This document shows positions 15,107 to 23,287 of a DNA stretch of 30,619 nt, in pieces. The notes below the pieces were generated by a model. The model was not told the DNA's origin and searched no databases. It was given only the letters and a program-made list of their open reading frames with translations. Source of the stretch: JAHEJB01 sp041748175 (GTDB lineage Bacteria > Bacteroidota > Rhodothermia > Rhodothermales > Rubricoccaceae). The stretch spans positions 1-30,619 of the forward strand of contig JBGTDU010000040.1 in NCBI GenBank assembly GCA_041748175.1, given 5' to 3'. Position 1 is the first letter of the stretch. Each line of letters opens with the position of its first letter. The translations under genes and the position numbers were made by a program.

Positions 15107-15811
15107 TCAATCAACCTGCGCCGACAACCCATCAACCACCTCCCGCACCAGCCCAAAATCAAACCCACGCCGAACAAGAAAATCCATCACCTTCTTTTTG
15201 CGTTTGCGGAGATCGGTTTCGCGTTCGAGATCGTCCCAACGCTTTCTACCCTGTTGGAGCGCAGCTTCTTTTAATTCGTCGCCTCGAAGGGCCTCGACAA
15301 TCACCCGATCCAAGATTCCGCGATCCACACCTCGTTTGGCTAGATCCGCGCTGAGTCGGCGTGGGCCGTAGCCGCTGCCGGAGAACTTGCTCCGGACATA
15401 CGCCATTGCGTAGGCCTCGTCGTCGAGGTAGCCATAGCTGAAGAGGTGCAGAACCGCGTCGTCGATGACATCGGTTTCGTAGCCTTTTTCGCGGAGTTTG
15501 CGTCGCACTTCTTCCACCGTCCGTGCTTGATAGCTCACATAATTGAGGGCGACTGTTCGGGCTTTGCCATCCCGCTCCTCATCCAATAAGGCTTGCTGGG
15601 CTTCGACCGAAAGTGCCATCCCCGACTTGAGACCGGCCTTTATCGCAAGGTCCATTGCCAGGCCAAACGCAAACTCGTCGTCGATGAAGACGCTCACACG
15701 GTCGGGGTCGTGTTTCTGTTGGGCGACACGGCTAATGGAGCCCTCGCGCAATGCGCGCGCGGATTCTTCCGGCTGATCGTCGCGCAATTTCGATTTCCGG
15801 CGATCTCGCAT
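15107..15811 (-). CDS. recX: RecX regulatory protein
   Basis: Modulator of RecA, capping or destabilising its filament during recombination. The 234-residue protein has the RecX three-helix repeats: ALNYVSYQARTVEEVRRKLREKGYE, VLHLFSYGYLDDEAYAMAYVRSK, then YGPRRLSADLAKRGVDRGILDRVI, and a final repeat ending MDFLVRRGFDFGLVREVVDGL. An N-terminal extension (residues 1-75, rich in D, R and E) precedes them, as in other Bacteroidota RecX. I chose the ATG at 15811, which lies 2 bases after the receptor TAG; a GTG at 15820 would overlap the receptor by a few bases. Its place at the end of a sigma/FecR/TonB operon is odd, and read-through from that operon is likely. recA is not in the window. Confidence 0.93.
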   Translation of the reverse strand: MRDRRKSKLRDDQPEESARALREGSISRVAQQKHDPDRVSVFIDDEFAFGLAMDLAIKAGLKSGMALSVEAQQALLDEERDGKARTVALNYVSYQARTVEEVRRKLREKGYETDVIDDAVLHLFSYGYLDDEAYAMAYVRSKFSGSGYGPRRLSADLAKRGVDRGILDRVIVEALRGDELKEAALQQGRKRWDDLERETDLRKRKKKVMDFLVRRGFDFGLVREVVDGLSAQVD

Positions 15812-15813
15812 GG

Positions 15814-18414
15814 CTACCACGTCGCTTTCAGGCTCAGGAGCGGAAGAAGCGTCCTGCTGCGTACGTCGGTTGCAAGAAACGCGGCGTTGCCGTCAGCAAA
15901 CGGCTGTTCGGCGGTGGAAGGCTGTCCCGCCAGGTTGAGTGCTTGCGCCTGTGCCTCCCACCCCATACCGAGCCAGCGAAAGCTGTACCCGGCCGAAAGA
16001 TCGAGAGAAACCTCCGTGGGAAAACGGCTCTCGACGAACTCGTTCGCGCGTTCCGTCACGGTGGGCAAGCCGCTCTGAATGGTAAGCCTCGCGGCAGCTG
16101 ACCAGCGTGTTCCGCCGCGCTGCACGAGCAGACCGAGAGCATGTGGCCTGTCGTAACGGCTAAGCCTCCAGCCCTCATCGCCGGGGACGTTGATCTCGGC
16201 GCGACTGACCGCATAGCTGACGCCAAACGTCCACGAGGCGTATTCGAGTCTTCCGGCGAACTCTGCACCATACGCGCGCCCATCGCTTGGCCTATAGAAT
16301 CGCAAAAGATCCTGCGCATCGACACCGGGGCCAAGCAGAATTTCCCCGACACCAAATGGATCGATGGGCTCCAGCACGTCATTCAGGGTTCTTCCGTAGA
16401 CATCCGCGCTGAACGCGATGGAGGCCGCGGGAGCAGATTCGACGCCAAAACCGACCTGCCAGGCCGTCGCAGGAGATACGACCCCTTCAGACAATAGCCA
16501 GCGACTCGTCGCCAGCTCGTACGTGTAGGCGTAGCGGTCACGGACACGATGGAGCGACTGAACCTGGCGGCTGACGCCACCCCGGAGGTAAAGGCGGTCG
16601 GGACTGATCGTCCAACGAACATGCACGCGCGGGCTGACATCGAGAAAATGGCCGTCTGCATAAACTCCGGATCGCACGCCGAAGTGAACGCGCCATTCGG
16701 GGCGGGGCTGCCAGATGTCCTGCGCGTAGAATTCGGCGTCGAAAGCTTTGGATGCTGCTGAGTCCTCGCGCACTTGTAGTGCGGCGTCGCCGCCGGTCAG
16801 GCTTTCGGAGATCCGTGAAATGAGTTGCTGTTGTCTTAGGCGCGCGCCGAACCGAACCTGATGGGCCACGGAAAGGAAATAGTCCACATCAATGCGCCCA
16901 CCAGTCTCCCGAAACTGGACATCGTAGGCGCGTGCCACAGCCTCACCCGCCTCCCTGATTATCGTGTTCTCGTGCGAATCGAACCGCGATTGGTATGCCA
17001 TAGCCGATACGAAGGCGCGCCGCCCGAGCACGCTGTACTTGACGGAGCCGAGGGCGTTATTCCAGCGATCCTCCGTAGCGAGAGCCGTTGCCGTCGGCGT
17101 TTCGGACGTTTCGAAGTGATCGCCGCCAACATAGCCGCCGATTGTGAACCGATGCTTCTCGCGTGGATTCCAGCTAAGCCTGGCCTCCAAATCATAGAAC
17201 GACTGGCGTGCGTCCTGGTCACCGCCGCCTCCTGGTGCGCCTAGCGGATTCGCAACGACGGCTGCTGTTTGACGATCAACCGACGGAGGGAAAAACAAGT
17301 CAAGCGTCGAACGTCGTGCTGCCAAAAACAAGCCCATTCGGTTGGTGAGTGGAGCTTCAACGATGGCTCGGGCGGCAATTGGGCTGATCGCGGCCAGGCC
17401 TGTGGCACGCGCAACGAGGCCGTCGCGGGTTTCCAGGTCCAGTACACCAGCGAGGCCATCCCCCAGTTCGGCGGGCAGCGACCCTTTGTGGAAGCGCACA
17501 CTCCGCAGTGCTTCCGGCTCGAAGGCCGAAAAAAGCCCGAACGCATGCCAGGGATGTATAAAAGGTACACCATCGCGAACGTAGTGCGTCATGCTCGGAT
17601 CGGCGCCGCGCACGGCAAGTTCTCCCCTCCCCGCGCCAGAACGCGACAAGCCCGGAAGCCAAACGAGGGTTTGGGCAAGGTCGCCCTCGCCAACATTTAC
17701 GGGCAGTGCCGCAGCCTGACGAGCGGCCAAATCTGTGCTGCCGGGAGAGGCTTCCGGTTCCTCTCCCGCACGCACGATGGCGTCGACAGAGGTGTATGTC
17801 TCGGCTTGAAGACGGATTGTTGGTGGGATTTGTGGTGAGACCGGGTAGACAGCAAGCCGGGTGCGGACCGGCTTGTAGCCCACATGCGAGAATCGAACGA
17901 GGTATTCGCCAGTGGGCAGGCCGGGCACGGTATAGGAGCCGTCCGGTCCGACGACATCCCCAAGGTCTACCTCGATCAGCCAAACGTGTGCACCCCACAA
18001 TGGCTCGCCTGTATCAGCATCCACAACGGAACCACGCAGCGTGCCCGTGAATGCAGCCGGGTCGTCTGTATCGAAGAGGACGTTGAGCGGCTCCGCGATG
18101 ATGACGTAACGCCCTCGACGGATTCGCTCGGCGCGAAGGCCGGTGCCCGCGAGCATGGTCCTCAATGTGCTGTGAGGGTCGTCCCCGACCTTGTAGGATG
18201 CGGTCACATGGTGGCTTTCTACCAGTCGATGGGCGAACACGATCGCAATACCCGACAATTCGGCGATTTCGAACAGCGCCGTCTCCAATGGGACATTCGA
18301 CCACCCATAAACGGTCCCCTCTGGTGGTTTCCCTTGCGCCTGTGTGGACCCGCTCGAACCAGCGCCGAAGGCCCCGACGATAAGGATGAAAATTATCCGA
18401 CACGAAAGGCGCAT
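15814..18414 (-). CDS. TonB-dependent receptor with STN signalling domain
   Basis: Outer-membrane receptor (866 residues) of the transducer type. Order: signal peptide (residues 1-27, cleaved near TQAQ), an STN (secretin/TonB short N-terminal) domain at ~34-105 (GWSNVPLETALFEIAELSGIAIVF ... LRTMLAGTGL), a carboxypeptidase-regulatory-like beta-sandwich at ~125-205 (GSVVDADTGEPLWGAHVWL), a plug at ~210-345 (ELAVRGADPSMTHYVRDGVPF, AELGDGLAGVLDLETRDG) and a beta-barrel ending in LLSLKATW, an aromatic C-terminus. STN domains contact an anti-sigma factor, here the FecR-like protein encoded just upstream. The ATG at 18414 is preferred over 18465 because it starts the signal peptide. The ligand is unknown. 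A 127-base gap with weak hairpins lies between fecR and this gene. Confidence 0.92.
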   Translation of the reverse strand: MRLSCRIIFILIVGAFGAGSSGSTQAQGKPPEGTVYGWSNVPLETALFEIAELSGIAIVFAHRLVESHHVTASYKVGDDPHSTLRTMLAGTGLRAERIRRGRYVIIAEPLNVLFDTDDPAAFTGTLRGSVVDADTGEPLWGAHVWLIEVDLGDVVGPDGSYTVPGLPTGEYLVRFSHVGYKPVRTRLAVYPVSPQIPPTIRLQAETYTSVDAIVRAGEEPEASPGSTDLAARQAAALPVNVGEGDLAQTLVWLPGLSRSGAGRGELAVRGADPSMTHYVRDGVPFIHPWHAFGLFSAFEPEALRSVRFHKGSLPAELGDGLAGVLDLETRDGLVARATGLAAISPIAARAIVEAPLTNRMGLFLAARRSTLDLFFPPSVDRQTAAVVANPLGAPGGGGDQDARQSFYDLEARLSWNPREKHRFTIGGYVGGDHFETSETPTATALATEDRWNNALGSVKYSVLGRRAFVSAMAYQSRFDSHENTIIREAGEAVARAYDVQFRETGGRIDVDYFLSVAHQVRFGARLRQQQLISRISESLTGGDAALQVREDSAASKAFDAEFYAQDIWQPRPEWRVHFGVRSGVYADGHFLDVSPRVHVRWTISPDRLYLRGGVSRQVQSLHRVRDRYAYTYELATSRWLLSEGVVSPATAWQVGFGVESAPAASIAFSADVYGRTLNDVLEPIDPFGVGEILLGPGVDAQDLLRFYRPSDGRAYGAEFAGRLEYASWTFGVSYAVSRAEINVPGDEGWRLSRYDRPHALGLLVQRGGTRWSAAARLTIQSGLPTVTERANEFVESRFPTEVSLDLSAGYSFRWLGMGWEAQAQALNLAGQPSTAEQPFADGNAAFLATDVRSRTLLPLLSLKATW

Positions 18415-18541
18415 AGGGGGCGGGGCCGTCAGCAGAAGATTATCTGCAACAACCTCGCCCCGCAAACCGCCGTTCGCAAGGGTCCCGCAATCGCCGAATC
18501 AGTGGGTCTCGATCCAATCATGCGCCCACTCAAGCAGACTC

Positions 18542-19687
18542 CTATCGAGCAATCCGGAAGCCGCCGCCTTCAAGCGAAACGACTTCTGCGCCCAACGAGA
18601 GCGCCAACTCCTGAACGGCTGCCTCCAGCCCCGCCTCGCGCTCGAAGCGCGTCCCCGAAACCATCTCATTTGCCAAGTCCTGCCCGACTTCCACGGGCAG
18701 ATCGAATGCCTCCGAAAGGTACTCGGCTACCCGAGCCATTCGCTCGGCACGGATGAACAAATCGCCCGACCAGCTTAGCTCGGCGTTCACATCAGCCAAC
18801 GCGGGTTCGCTCGGCGGATCCAGCGAGAGGACCCGACTCCGCTGCCCCGGCTCGAGGCGAACGGGCGCATCACGATCTGCGTGGGAAGCCAGCTCCACGA
18901 TGCCGCTGGCCAGCACGACTTCTGTCTCGATGTCCGTTACCTCCACGCCGAAGGTCGTACCGAGCACGATGATGTCTGCGTTCGGGGTCTCAATTTTGAA
19001 GGGATTGGCTTCGTCGCGGAGGATGTCAAAAAGCCCGCGGCCCCTCATAAGGCGTGCCTGGCGCAAGGGACGGCCTTCCTGCGGGATCATGAGAACTGAG
19101 CCCTCGGCCAACTGAACGGAAGAGCCATCGGGAAGATCAACGGCCATCAATTCAGAGGCACGGATCGTCTCGAACCCGGCATCGCGCATCGCGATATGGA
19201 CGAGCAACGCGCTACCAAGAACCACTGTAACGAGCGCGGCGATCCGCCAAACCCACCGAGCGGGGCTTTGAGGACCAACGAGGCGAAGCGGGGGGCGATC
19301 TTCCGAGAGCGCCTTTTCTTGCCGGTTCGGTGCTGTATGCGCGGCCCAAACGTCCTCAAAAGCTTCGCGGTCGCCGTGGATACGCTGGACTACATCGACG
19401 AGCCCTGGATGGCGATCCATGGCGACAGCAAGATTGGCGCTACCGGCTCGGAGTCGCGCCTGCTCATCGGCATCCAGCACGTCATCATCCGCCAGTGCAT
19501 AGAGCACGAGTAGCGCACGATCCGGTAAATCGGCGGCGAGTTCACGGCGGACTTCTGCGCGGAGGCTGTTCCAACGGCCAAAAGCATCGGCCATTGTCGG
19601 GTTCTCTTCCATTGCGCGGTCCAACTCCGCCCGTTCTTTCGGGGTGAGCGAATCGTAGAGGGCGAGGATATCGAAAGACTGGGACAT
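18542..19687 (-). CDS. FecR-like anti-sigma factor
   Basis: Inner-membrane anti-sigma factor of 381 residues. The cytoplasmic N-terminus (1-144) is long and acidic; one transmembrane helix lies at ~145-167 (WVWRIAALVTVVLGSALLVHI). The periplasmic half contains the FecR domain: LPDGSSVQLAEGSVLMI, GRGLFDILRDEANPFKIETPNADIIVLGTTFGVEV, and VLASGIVELAS, followed by a C-terminal segment (RMARVAEYLSEAFDLPVEV). It should receive the signal from the STN receptor downstream and control the sigma factor upstream. The ATG at 19687 lies 17 bases after the sigma stop; a GTG at 19696 is an alternative that adds three residues. The N-terminal region is longer than in E. coli FecR, as is common in Bacteroidota. 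Confidence 0.92.
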   Translation of the reverse strand: MSQSFDILALYDSLTPKERAELDRAMEENPTMADAFGRWNSLRAEVRRELAADLPDRALLVLYALADDDVLDADEQARLRAGSANLAVAMDRHPGLVDVVQRIHGDREAFEDVWAAHTAPNRQEKALSEDRPPLRLVGPQSPARWVWRIAALVTVVLGSALLVHIAMRDAGFETIRASELMAVDLPDGSSVQLAEGSVLMIPQEGRPLRQARLMRGRGLFDILRDEANPFKIETPNADIIVLGTTFGVEVTDIETEVVLASGIVELASHADRDAPVRLEPGQRSRVLSLDPPSEPALADVNAELSWSGDLFIRAERMARVAEYLSEAFDLPVEVGQDLANEMVSGTRFEREAGLEAAVQELALSLGAEVVSLEGGGFRIAR

Positions 19688-19704
19688 GGTGTCCACAGGG
19701 TGGA

Positions 19705-20259
19705 TTAGATGGAGGGTGACATGGCGAGGATCGCGAGGACGAGCGCGGTAAGCACTTCACGAAGGCGTTCGAACGCACGCTTCACTTGCATTTTTACGGC
19801 GGCCTCGGTGGTTTCAAGCGTCTCAGCGATTTCGGCGTAGGCGAAGCCGAGCTCTCGCAACTCAATAATGCGGCGGGCGTGAGGCGTCAACACATCCATG
19901 GCGCGTTCCAGATCGAGGCGCAATCCTGCCGATCCAACGCCTGCGGGGTCGCTCGGCGGGATGTCGGGGTCGTACAGGGATTCCCTCGCGGAGTACCGCC
20001 CGCGGTAGAAATCCTGAAGCTCGAAGAGGGCTGCTTTCATGGAAAAGGCTTTGAGGCGTTCCGGGTTTTCGAGGGCCTCCAGTCCGCGATGTACACGAAC
20101 GAGCGTGTTCTGAACCAGATCATCCACGTCGGGCACCCGACCGATCCGCGCTCTAAAAAACGAGCGCACGATAGGTTCGATGGCCGCAAGCAGCCGCCCA
20201 CGTTCCGCTTCGTCGCCTTTTTGGGCGCGGATTACTGCCTGCGGATCGAGGGGATGCAT
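19705..20259 (-). CDS. ECF sigma factor with hydrophobic C-terminal tail
   Basis: Alternative RNA polymerase sigma factor of the extracytoplasmic-function group, 184 residues. Region 2 is seen as PDVDDLVQNTLVRVHRGLEAL with RLKAFSMKAALFELQDFYRGR; region 4 as LTPHARRIIELRELGFAYAEIAETLETTEAAVKMQVKRAFERLRE, a clear helix-turn-helix. The start at 20259 (MHPLDPQAVIRAQKGDEAE) fits the family; an in-frame start at 20301 adds 14 residues without support. The last ~15 residues (LTALVLAILAMSPSI) are strongly hydrophobic, unusual for a sigma factor. It is the first gene of the sigma-FecR-receptor operon and probably drives its own transcription once FecR releases it. Confidence 0.93.
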   Translation of the reverse strand: MHPLDPQAVIRAQKGDEAERGRLLAAIEPIVRSFFRARIGRVPDVDDLVQNTLVRVHRGLEALENPERLKAFSMKAALFELQDFYRGRYSARESLYDPDIPPSDPAGVGSAGLRLDLERAMDVLTPHARRIIELRELGFAYAEIAETLETTEAAVKMQVKRAFERLREVLTALVLAILAMSPSI

Positions 20260-20519
20260 GGCGTAAAGACTGGCAGGGGTGTAGCCGCCCCCCACGTTCA
20301 AAAGGTCACGGGAAAAGTTAGGGACGAATCCGGGAGGCAGTTGATCTACCTACTCTGTAGCTGCGACGGGTGCGGCTCGACGGAGATGAATGCGCGAGAT
20401 CGCCCTCGAATCGCGGTAATACGGCGAGTATCTCGCAACCAATAGATCGGTCAGGAGCCTCCGTTGTAGGAAGGACGAGGTATACCATCGGCCTGATAAC
20501 GGCTGCGTACAGCGAAGGA
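20260..20519 (-). promoter_or_regulatory. Promoter region of the sigma/FecR/receptor operon
   Basis: This 260-base gap lies between the UbiA stop and the sigma-factor start. Read on the minus strand, about 35-65 bases before the ATG there is CCCGTGACCTTTTGAACGTG, which resembles upstream sequences of autoregulated ECF operons (a GTGACC-like -35 element), but I could not confirm a matching -10. The rest of the gap shows no gene or convincing hairpin. Confidence 0.3.
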
Positions 20520-21404
20520 TCAGCCAATCCGTGCCAGGGCGAGGGCGAGGATTCCGGCGACCATGGCCGCTTTGAACCAGGCGCTGCTGCTCTTCGCTCC
20601 CTGATGCCAGCTTTCCGCTGTGTCCGACGCGCCTGCTACCAGGAGGGACCATCCCGCGACGACCAGGCTTATGGCCGCAGGAATCACGAATCCAAGAAAA
20701 GCGACGCCAAAGCCTGCCAGGGCTGGCAACGGGAGGGCCAGGAACGTGAACCCGATGAGAGCCAGGACTAACCGAGACACCCTCCGCGTGCCCCAAACCA
20801 GTGGCAATGTTCGTGCGCGCGCAATGGCGTCGCCTTCGATATCCTCGATGTCCTTAACGCCTTCGCGCGCCAGCGTTGTCACGAACGCGAATGCGCCGCC
20901 AATCAGAACCGCAGAGAAATCGCTCCAGGACGGAACAAGCCCTCCATAAACAACAGCCAGAAAGAGAATGGTGCCGACGGCCAGGTTTCCCAAACCGGGC
21001 GTCCGCTTCAGAAACGCGCTGTATGCCCAAAGCAAGCCCGCGGATGCGACGGCGAGTAGGCCATGAATGGGTGAAATCAACCAGCCCATCGCGACGCCAG
21101 CGATGGTCAATCCCAACCAGAGTCTTCGCGCGGTTTCAACCGATACGGCTCTGGAGGGAAGCGGCCGCGTCGGGCGATTTATCCGGTCGATGTCAAGGTC
21201 GTAGACATCATTGATGGCATTGGCTCCGCCCCCTATCAACGCCGCCGAGGCCATGGCTGCGGCCATCCTGACAAGATTGTTCGCTGCAAAAGCCTCGAGA
21301 CCAACGGCGAGCACCCCGCCAAGCGCCACGCCCGCGAAGAACATCAGGAAATTGATGGGCCGCACCAGCCGAATGAGGCCATAGATCTGTTCGCGTTGTG
21401 TCAC
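20520..21404 (-). CDS. UbiA-family prenyltransferase
   Basis: Polytopic inner-membrane enzyme (294 residues, about nine hydrophobic helices) that transfers an isoprenyl group to an acceptor. Two Asp-rich magnesium-diphosphate motifs are present: NDVYDLDIDRINRPTRPLPS near residues 65-85 and REGVKDIEDIEGD near 180-192. The first is the classical NDxxDxxxD signature. The profile is closest to the geranylgeranylglycerol-phosphate geranylgeranyltransferase-like branch often annotated in Bacteroidota, but menaquinone (MenA) or heme (CtaB) relatives cannot be excluded; the loop motif does not look like CtaB. The start is a GTG at 21404. It is preceded by a strong terminator for the upstream gene, so it has its own promoter in the 137-base gap. 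Confidence 0.9.
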   Translation of the reverse strand: MTQREQIYGLIRLVRPINFLMFFAGVALGGVLAVGLEAFAANNLVRMAAAMASAALIGGGANAINDVYDLDIDRINRPTRPLPSRAVSVETARRLWLGLTIAGVAMGWLISPIHGLLAVASAGLLWAYSAFLKRTPGLGNLAVGTILFLAVVYGGLVPSWSDFSAVLIGGAFAFVTTLAREGVKDIEDIEGDAIARARTLPLVWGTRRVSRLVLALIGFTFLALPLPALAGFGVAFLGFVIPAAISLVVAGWSLLVAGASDTAESWHQGAKSSSAWFKAAMVAGILALALARIG

Positions 21405-21460
21405 GGGCGGAACGGGTTGTTTTGCGCCTCGAAGTTACCCAGCCAACCTTTCTCCAAAGC

Positions 21461-21497
21461 AAAACCGGGCCACCAGGGTCTACCCCCGGCGACCCGG
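21461..21497 (-). terminator. Strong strand-specific rho-independent terminator
   Basis: On the minus strand, CCGGGTCGCCGGGG, a five-base loop GTAGA, and CCCTGGTGGCCCGG can form a 14-pair stem if three G-U pairs are allowed, followed by TTTTGCTTT. On the plus strand the same three positions would be A-C mismatches, so only the minus-strand transcript folds well. It ends the small exported protein gene (stop at 21542). A second hairpin, GCGTGCTG-8 bases-CAGCACGC (21503-21526), lies between that stop and the terminator. Confidence 0.85.
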
Positions 21498-21541
21498 ACA
21501 AGGCGTGCTGACCAACAGCAGCACGCGGGGGCGCACGAATT

Positions 21542-21991
21542 CTACAGCGCTCGATCTGTGATCTCTGTGAGCGACTCTCTACTGATGACCCGCCACGACG
21601 GCGCGCCGAGATCGCCGGAGGCTCCGCGACGGAACGTGGCCCGAAGCAGTAGAACTTTGTTACTCGAAGAAGCCCCGGTAGACGATCCGACCTGAAATCG
21701 GAAGACGAAGAACGCTTCAACCGGATCAAAACCAAACGTCCGTCCGATGGTCTCGGCAACGAAACGCGCCTCGTCCGTCACCGGGCCGGCTGCGCCGTCA
21801 TTGGATTCGTCTATTACTACCGTGAATGGGCGGTCCCTGTCGCCAGAGGCCAAGACGCGTACGTGAGCGCTGCGTTCGGCGCTATAGCTGCGCCAGGTGA
21901 TAACCTCGTCGACGCCCGTCTGAGCGGAAACGTCGGCGATAGTGAGCGCGGCGAAAAGAAGGACAAAGACGGGAAGGAAGGAGCGGTTCAT
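21542..21991 (-). CDS. Small exported protein of unknown function
   Basis: I do not recognise the family. The 149-residue product begins MNRSFLPVFVLLFAALTIADVSAQ, a good signal peptide cleaved after VSA or SAQ, so the mature protein is probably periplasmic (125 residues). The rest is mixed alpha/beta with few distinctive features: VITWRSYSAERSAHVRVLASGDRDRPFTVVIDE, then EARFVAETIGRTFGFDPVEAFFVFRFQVG and a Ser-rich patch. A longer in-frame start at 22144 lacks any signal sequence and runs over the upstream intergenic region, so the ATG at 21991 is chosen. It is monocistronic, closed by the terminator at 21461-21497. Upstream (2022-2080 of the 22-kb region) a hairpin AGACCG-8 bases-CGGTCT lies in its leader. 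Confidence 0.7.
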   Translation of the reverse strand: MNRSFLPVFVLLFAALTIADVSAQTGVDEVITWRSYSAERSAHVRVLASGDRDRPFTVVIDESNDGAAGPVTDEARFVAETIGRTFGFDPVEAFFVFRFQVGSSTGASSSNKVLLLRATFRRGASGDLGAPSWRVISRESLTEITDRAL

Positions 21992-22144
21992 GGCGGACCT
22001 AAAGGTTGTTGACGTGCGTGGGGTTTGCTCTGCGTGGGGGCTCCTATAGACCGCGAACACCCGGTCTGTATAACCTCTCTTCGCATGAACCTTTGGTGAA
22101 ACAATCCGAGATGCTGCATTCCACGCATCCGACTCACTTGCCAT
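21992..22144 (-). promoter_or_regulatory. Leader/promoter region of the small exported protein
   Basis: This 153-base gap lies between two minus-strand genes. It contains an inverted repeat AGACCG (22047-22052), an 8-base spacer, and CGGTCT (22061-22066), flanked by TATA on both sides, which would form a hairpin in the leader of the downstream gene. No promoter boxes can be assigned with confidence. Confidence 0.35.
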
Positions 22145-23218
22145 TTACTCCGCGAGTTTGCCATGCGCAAATGGTAATAACATAGATCGCACCTCATCGC
22201 GCCAGAGTCTATTCATTTCCTTCGTATGCCCTTCGAGAGCCTCAACTGCGTAAAGCACCTCGTCCCTCCCCTGCTTTGCCGATTCCCCTGTTAGTAGGGA
22301 GAATGTCGACTCGACGTCGTCAGTTGCACCAATTATCTGTCTTTGAAATTCGGTCGTCAACGCCGGATCTTCCTTTCCATGCGCCAGAATATTTGCAATC
22401 TCCATGACAACAAGTTGTCGAAGCCTCGGGGGCGGGTAGGGCATTGTCAGTAGAGTTGAAGGATGAAACGCCCGTTCTCCTAACAGTCTGATAAGAGTGC
22501 CGATTGCGAACGCCCACGTATAGAATCTCAATGGGTCTTTAGCCGCTAGGCCAAATGGATACGAATCGTTGAGGACAAACTGAAACTGGGCTGAAACAGC
22601 CATGCTGTCAGCATCCCACTCGATTACATGGCGTATTGCCGTCGAGATTGGAGTCGGTGCCCCGCTAAGCTCGACAAGGCTGGCGATCCCATAACGATTA
22701 GCGTACAAAGCGACATGTCCATTTTTATGATGATATATCTCGTGCAGTGTCAGAAAGTCGATTGCGAGCATAGAAAGTCGCAGCGCGTATTCTACGCGCT
22801 GCGAGCAACGTGGGAAAAGTTTTATATCGCCTGATCCTAATCCATAATCAAACATAGGTTCAACTTGCAACAATCCCGACGACTCTATACGCTCCTTGTC
22901 TATGTCGCCAACATCTGGTAGGATGCGACGATCAGCGAGCATACGCAAAAATAGCGTGTTTAATATATGGAACGAACCAATGTTAATGCCTATGAAGTCT
23001 ATTCCTTTGTGTTGAAATGCGACTGCATTCAGGGATTCATCCGCGTTGATATCAACGTATATCTCGGACATCGTCGGTACACTTTGTGTAACGCGGTCAG
23101 CCCATGTTTGACATCGCGAACGATAGGCGTCTACGGAGCGGGCTTCCTCCGAACCTGCGGAGGGCAAATATCTGCCCCCTTGACCAAGGAAGGCTTCGTG
23201 GAAGATCCGATCTTTCAT
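22145..23218 (-). CDS. HExxH-motif putative metallopeptidase, low GC
   Basis: Not a family I can name. The 357-residue protein has no signal peptide and carries a zincin-like motif LHEIYHHKNGH at residues 158-168 (His159, Glu160, His163, plus a further His168), followed ~40 residues later by IEWDADSMA (Glu200, Asp202, Asp204), which could supply the third zinc ligand as in gluzincin/aspzincin peptidases. Between these lie moderately hydrophobic helices. The layout recalls Lit (peptidase U49) or ImmA/IrrE-like peptidases acting in phage exclusion or stress control, but that is speculation. Several 60-base lines here count near 40-47 percent GC against 55-65 percent in neighbours, which suggests recent transfer. 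The ATG at 23218 is preferred over GTG 23227. It is alone between the exported protein and alkA. Confidence 0.7.
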   Translation of the reverse strand: MKDRIFHEAFLGQGGRYLPSAGSEEARSVDAYRSRCQTWADRVTQSVPTMSEIYVDINADESLNAVAFQHKGIDFIGINIGSFHILNTLFLRMLADRRILPDVGDIDKERIESSGLLQVEPMFDYGLGSGDIKLFPRCSQRVEYALRLSMLAIDFLTLHEIYHHKNGHVALYANRYGIASLVELSGAPTPISTAIRHVIEWDADSMAVSAQFQFVLNDSYPFGLAAKDPLRFYTWAFAIGTLIRLLGERAFHPSTLLTMPYPPPRLRQLVVMEIANILAHGKEDPALTTEFQRQIIGATDDVESTFSLLTGESAKQGRDEVLYAVEALEGHTKEMNRLWRDEVRSMLLPFAHGKLAE

Positions 23219-23287
23219 TGAGGTCACAGTGGGAATGAGAAGCCATTGACACCCAATAGTGCCCGCCCAGTTGCTGGATTTGAGATC

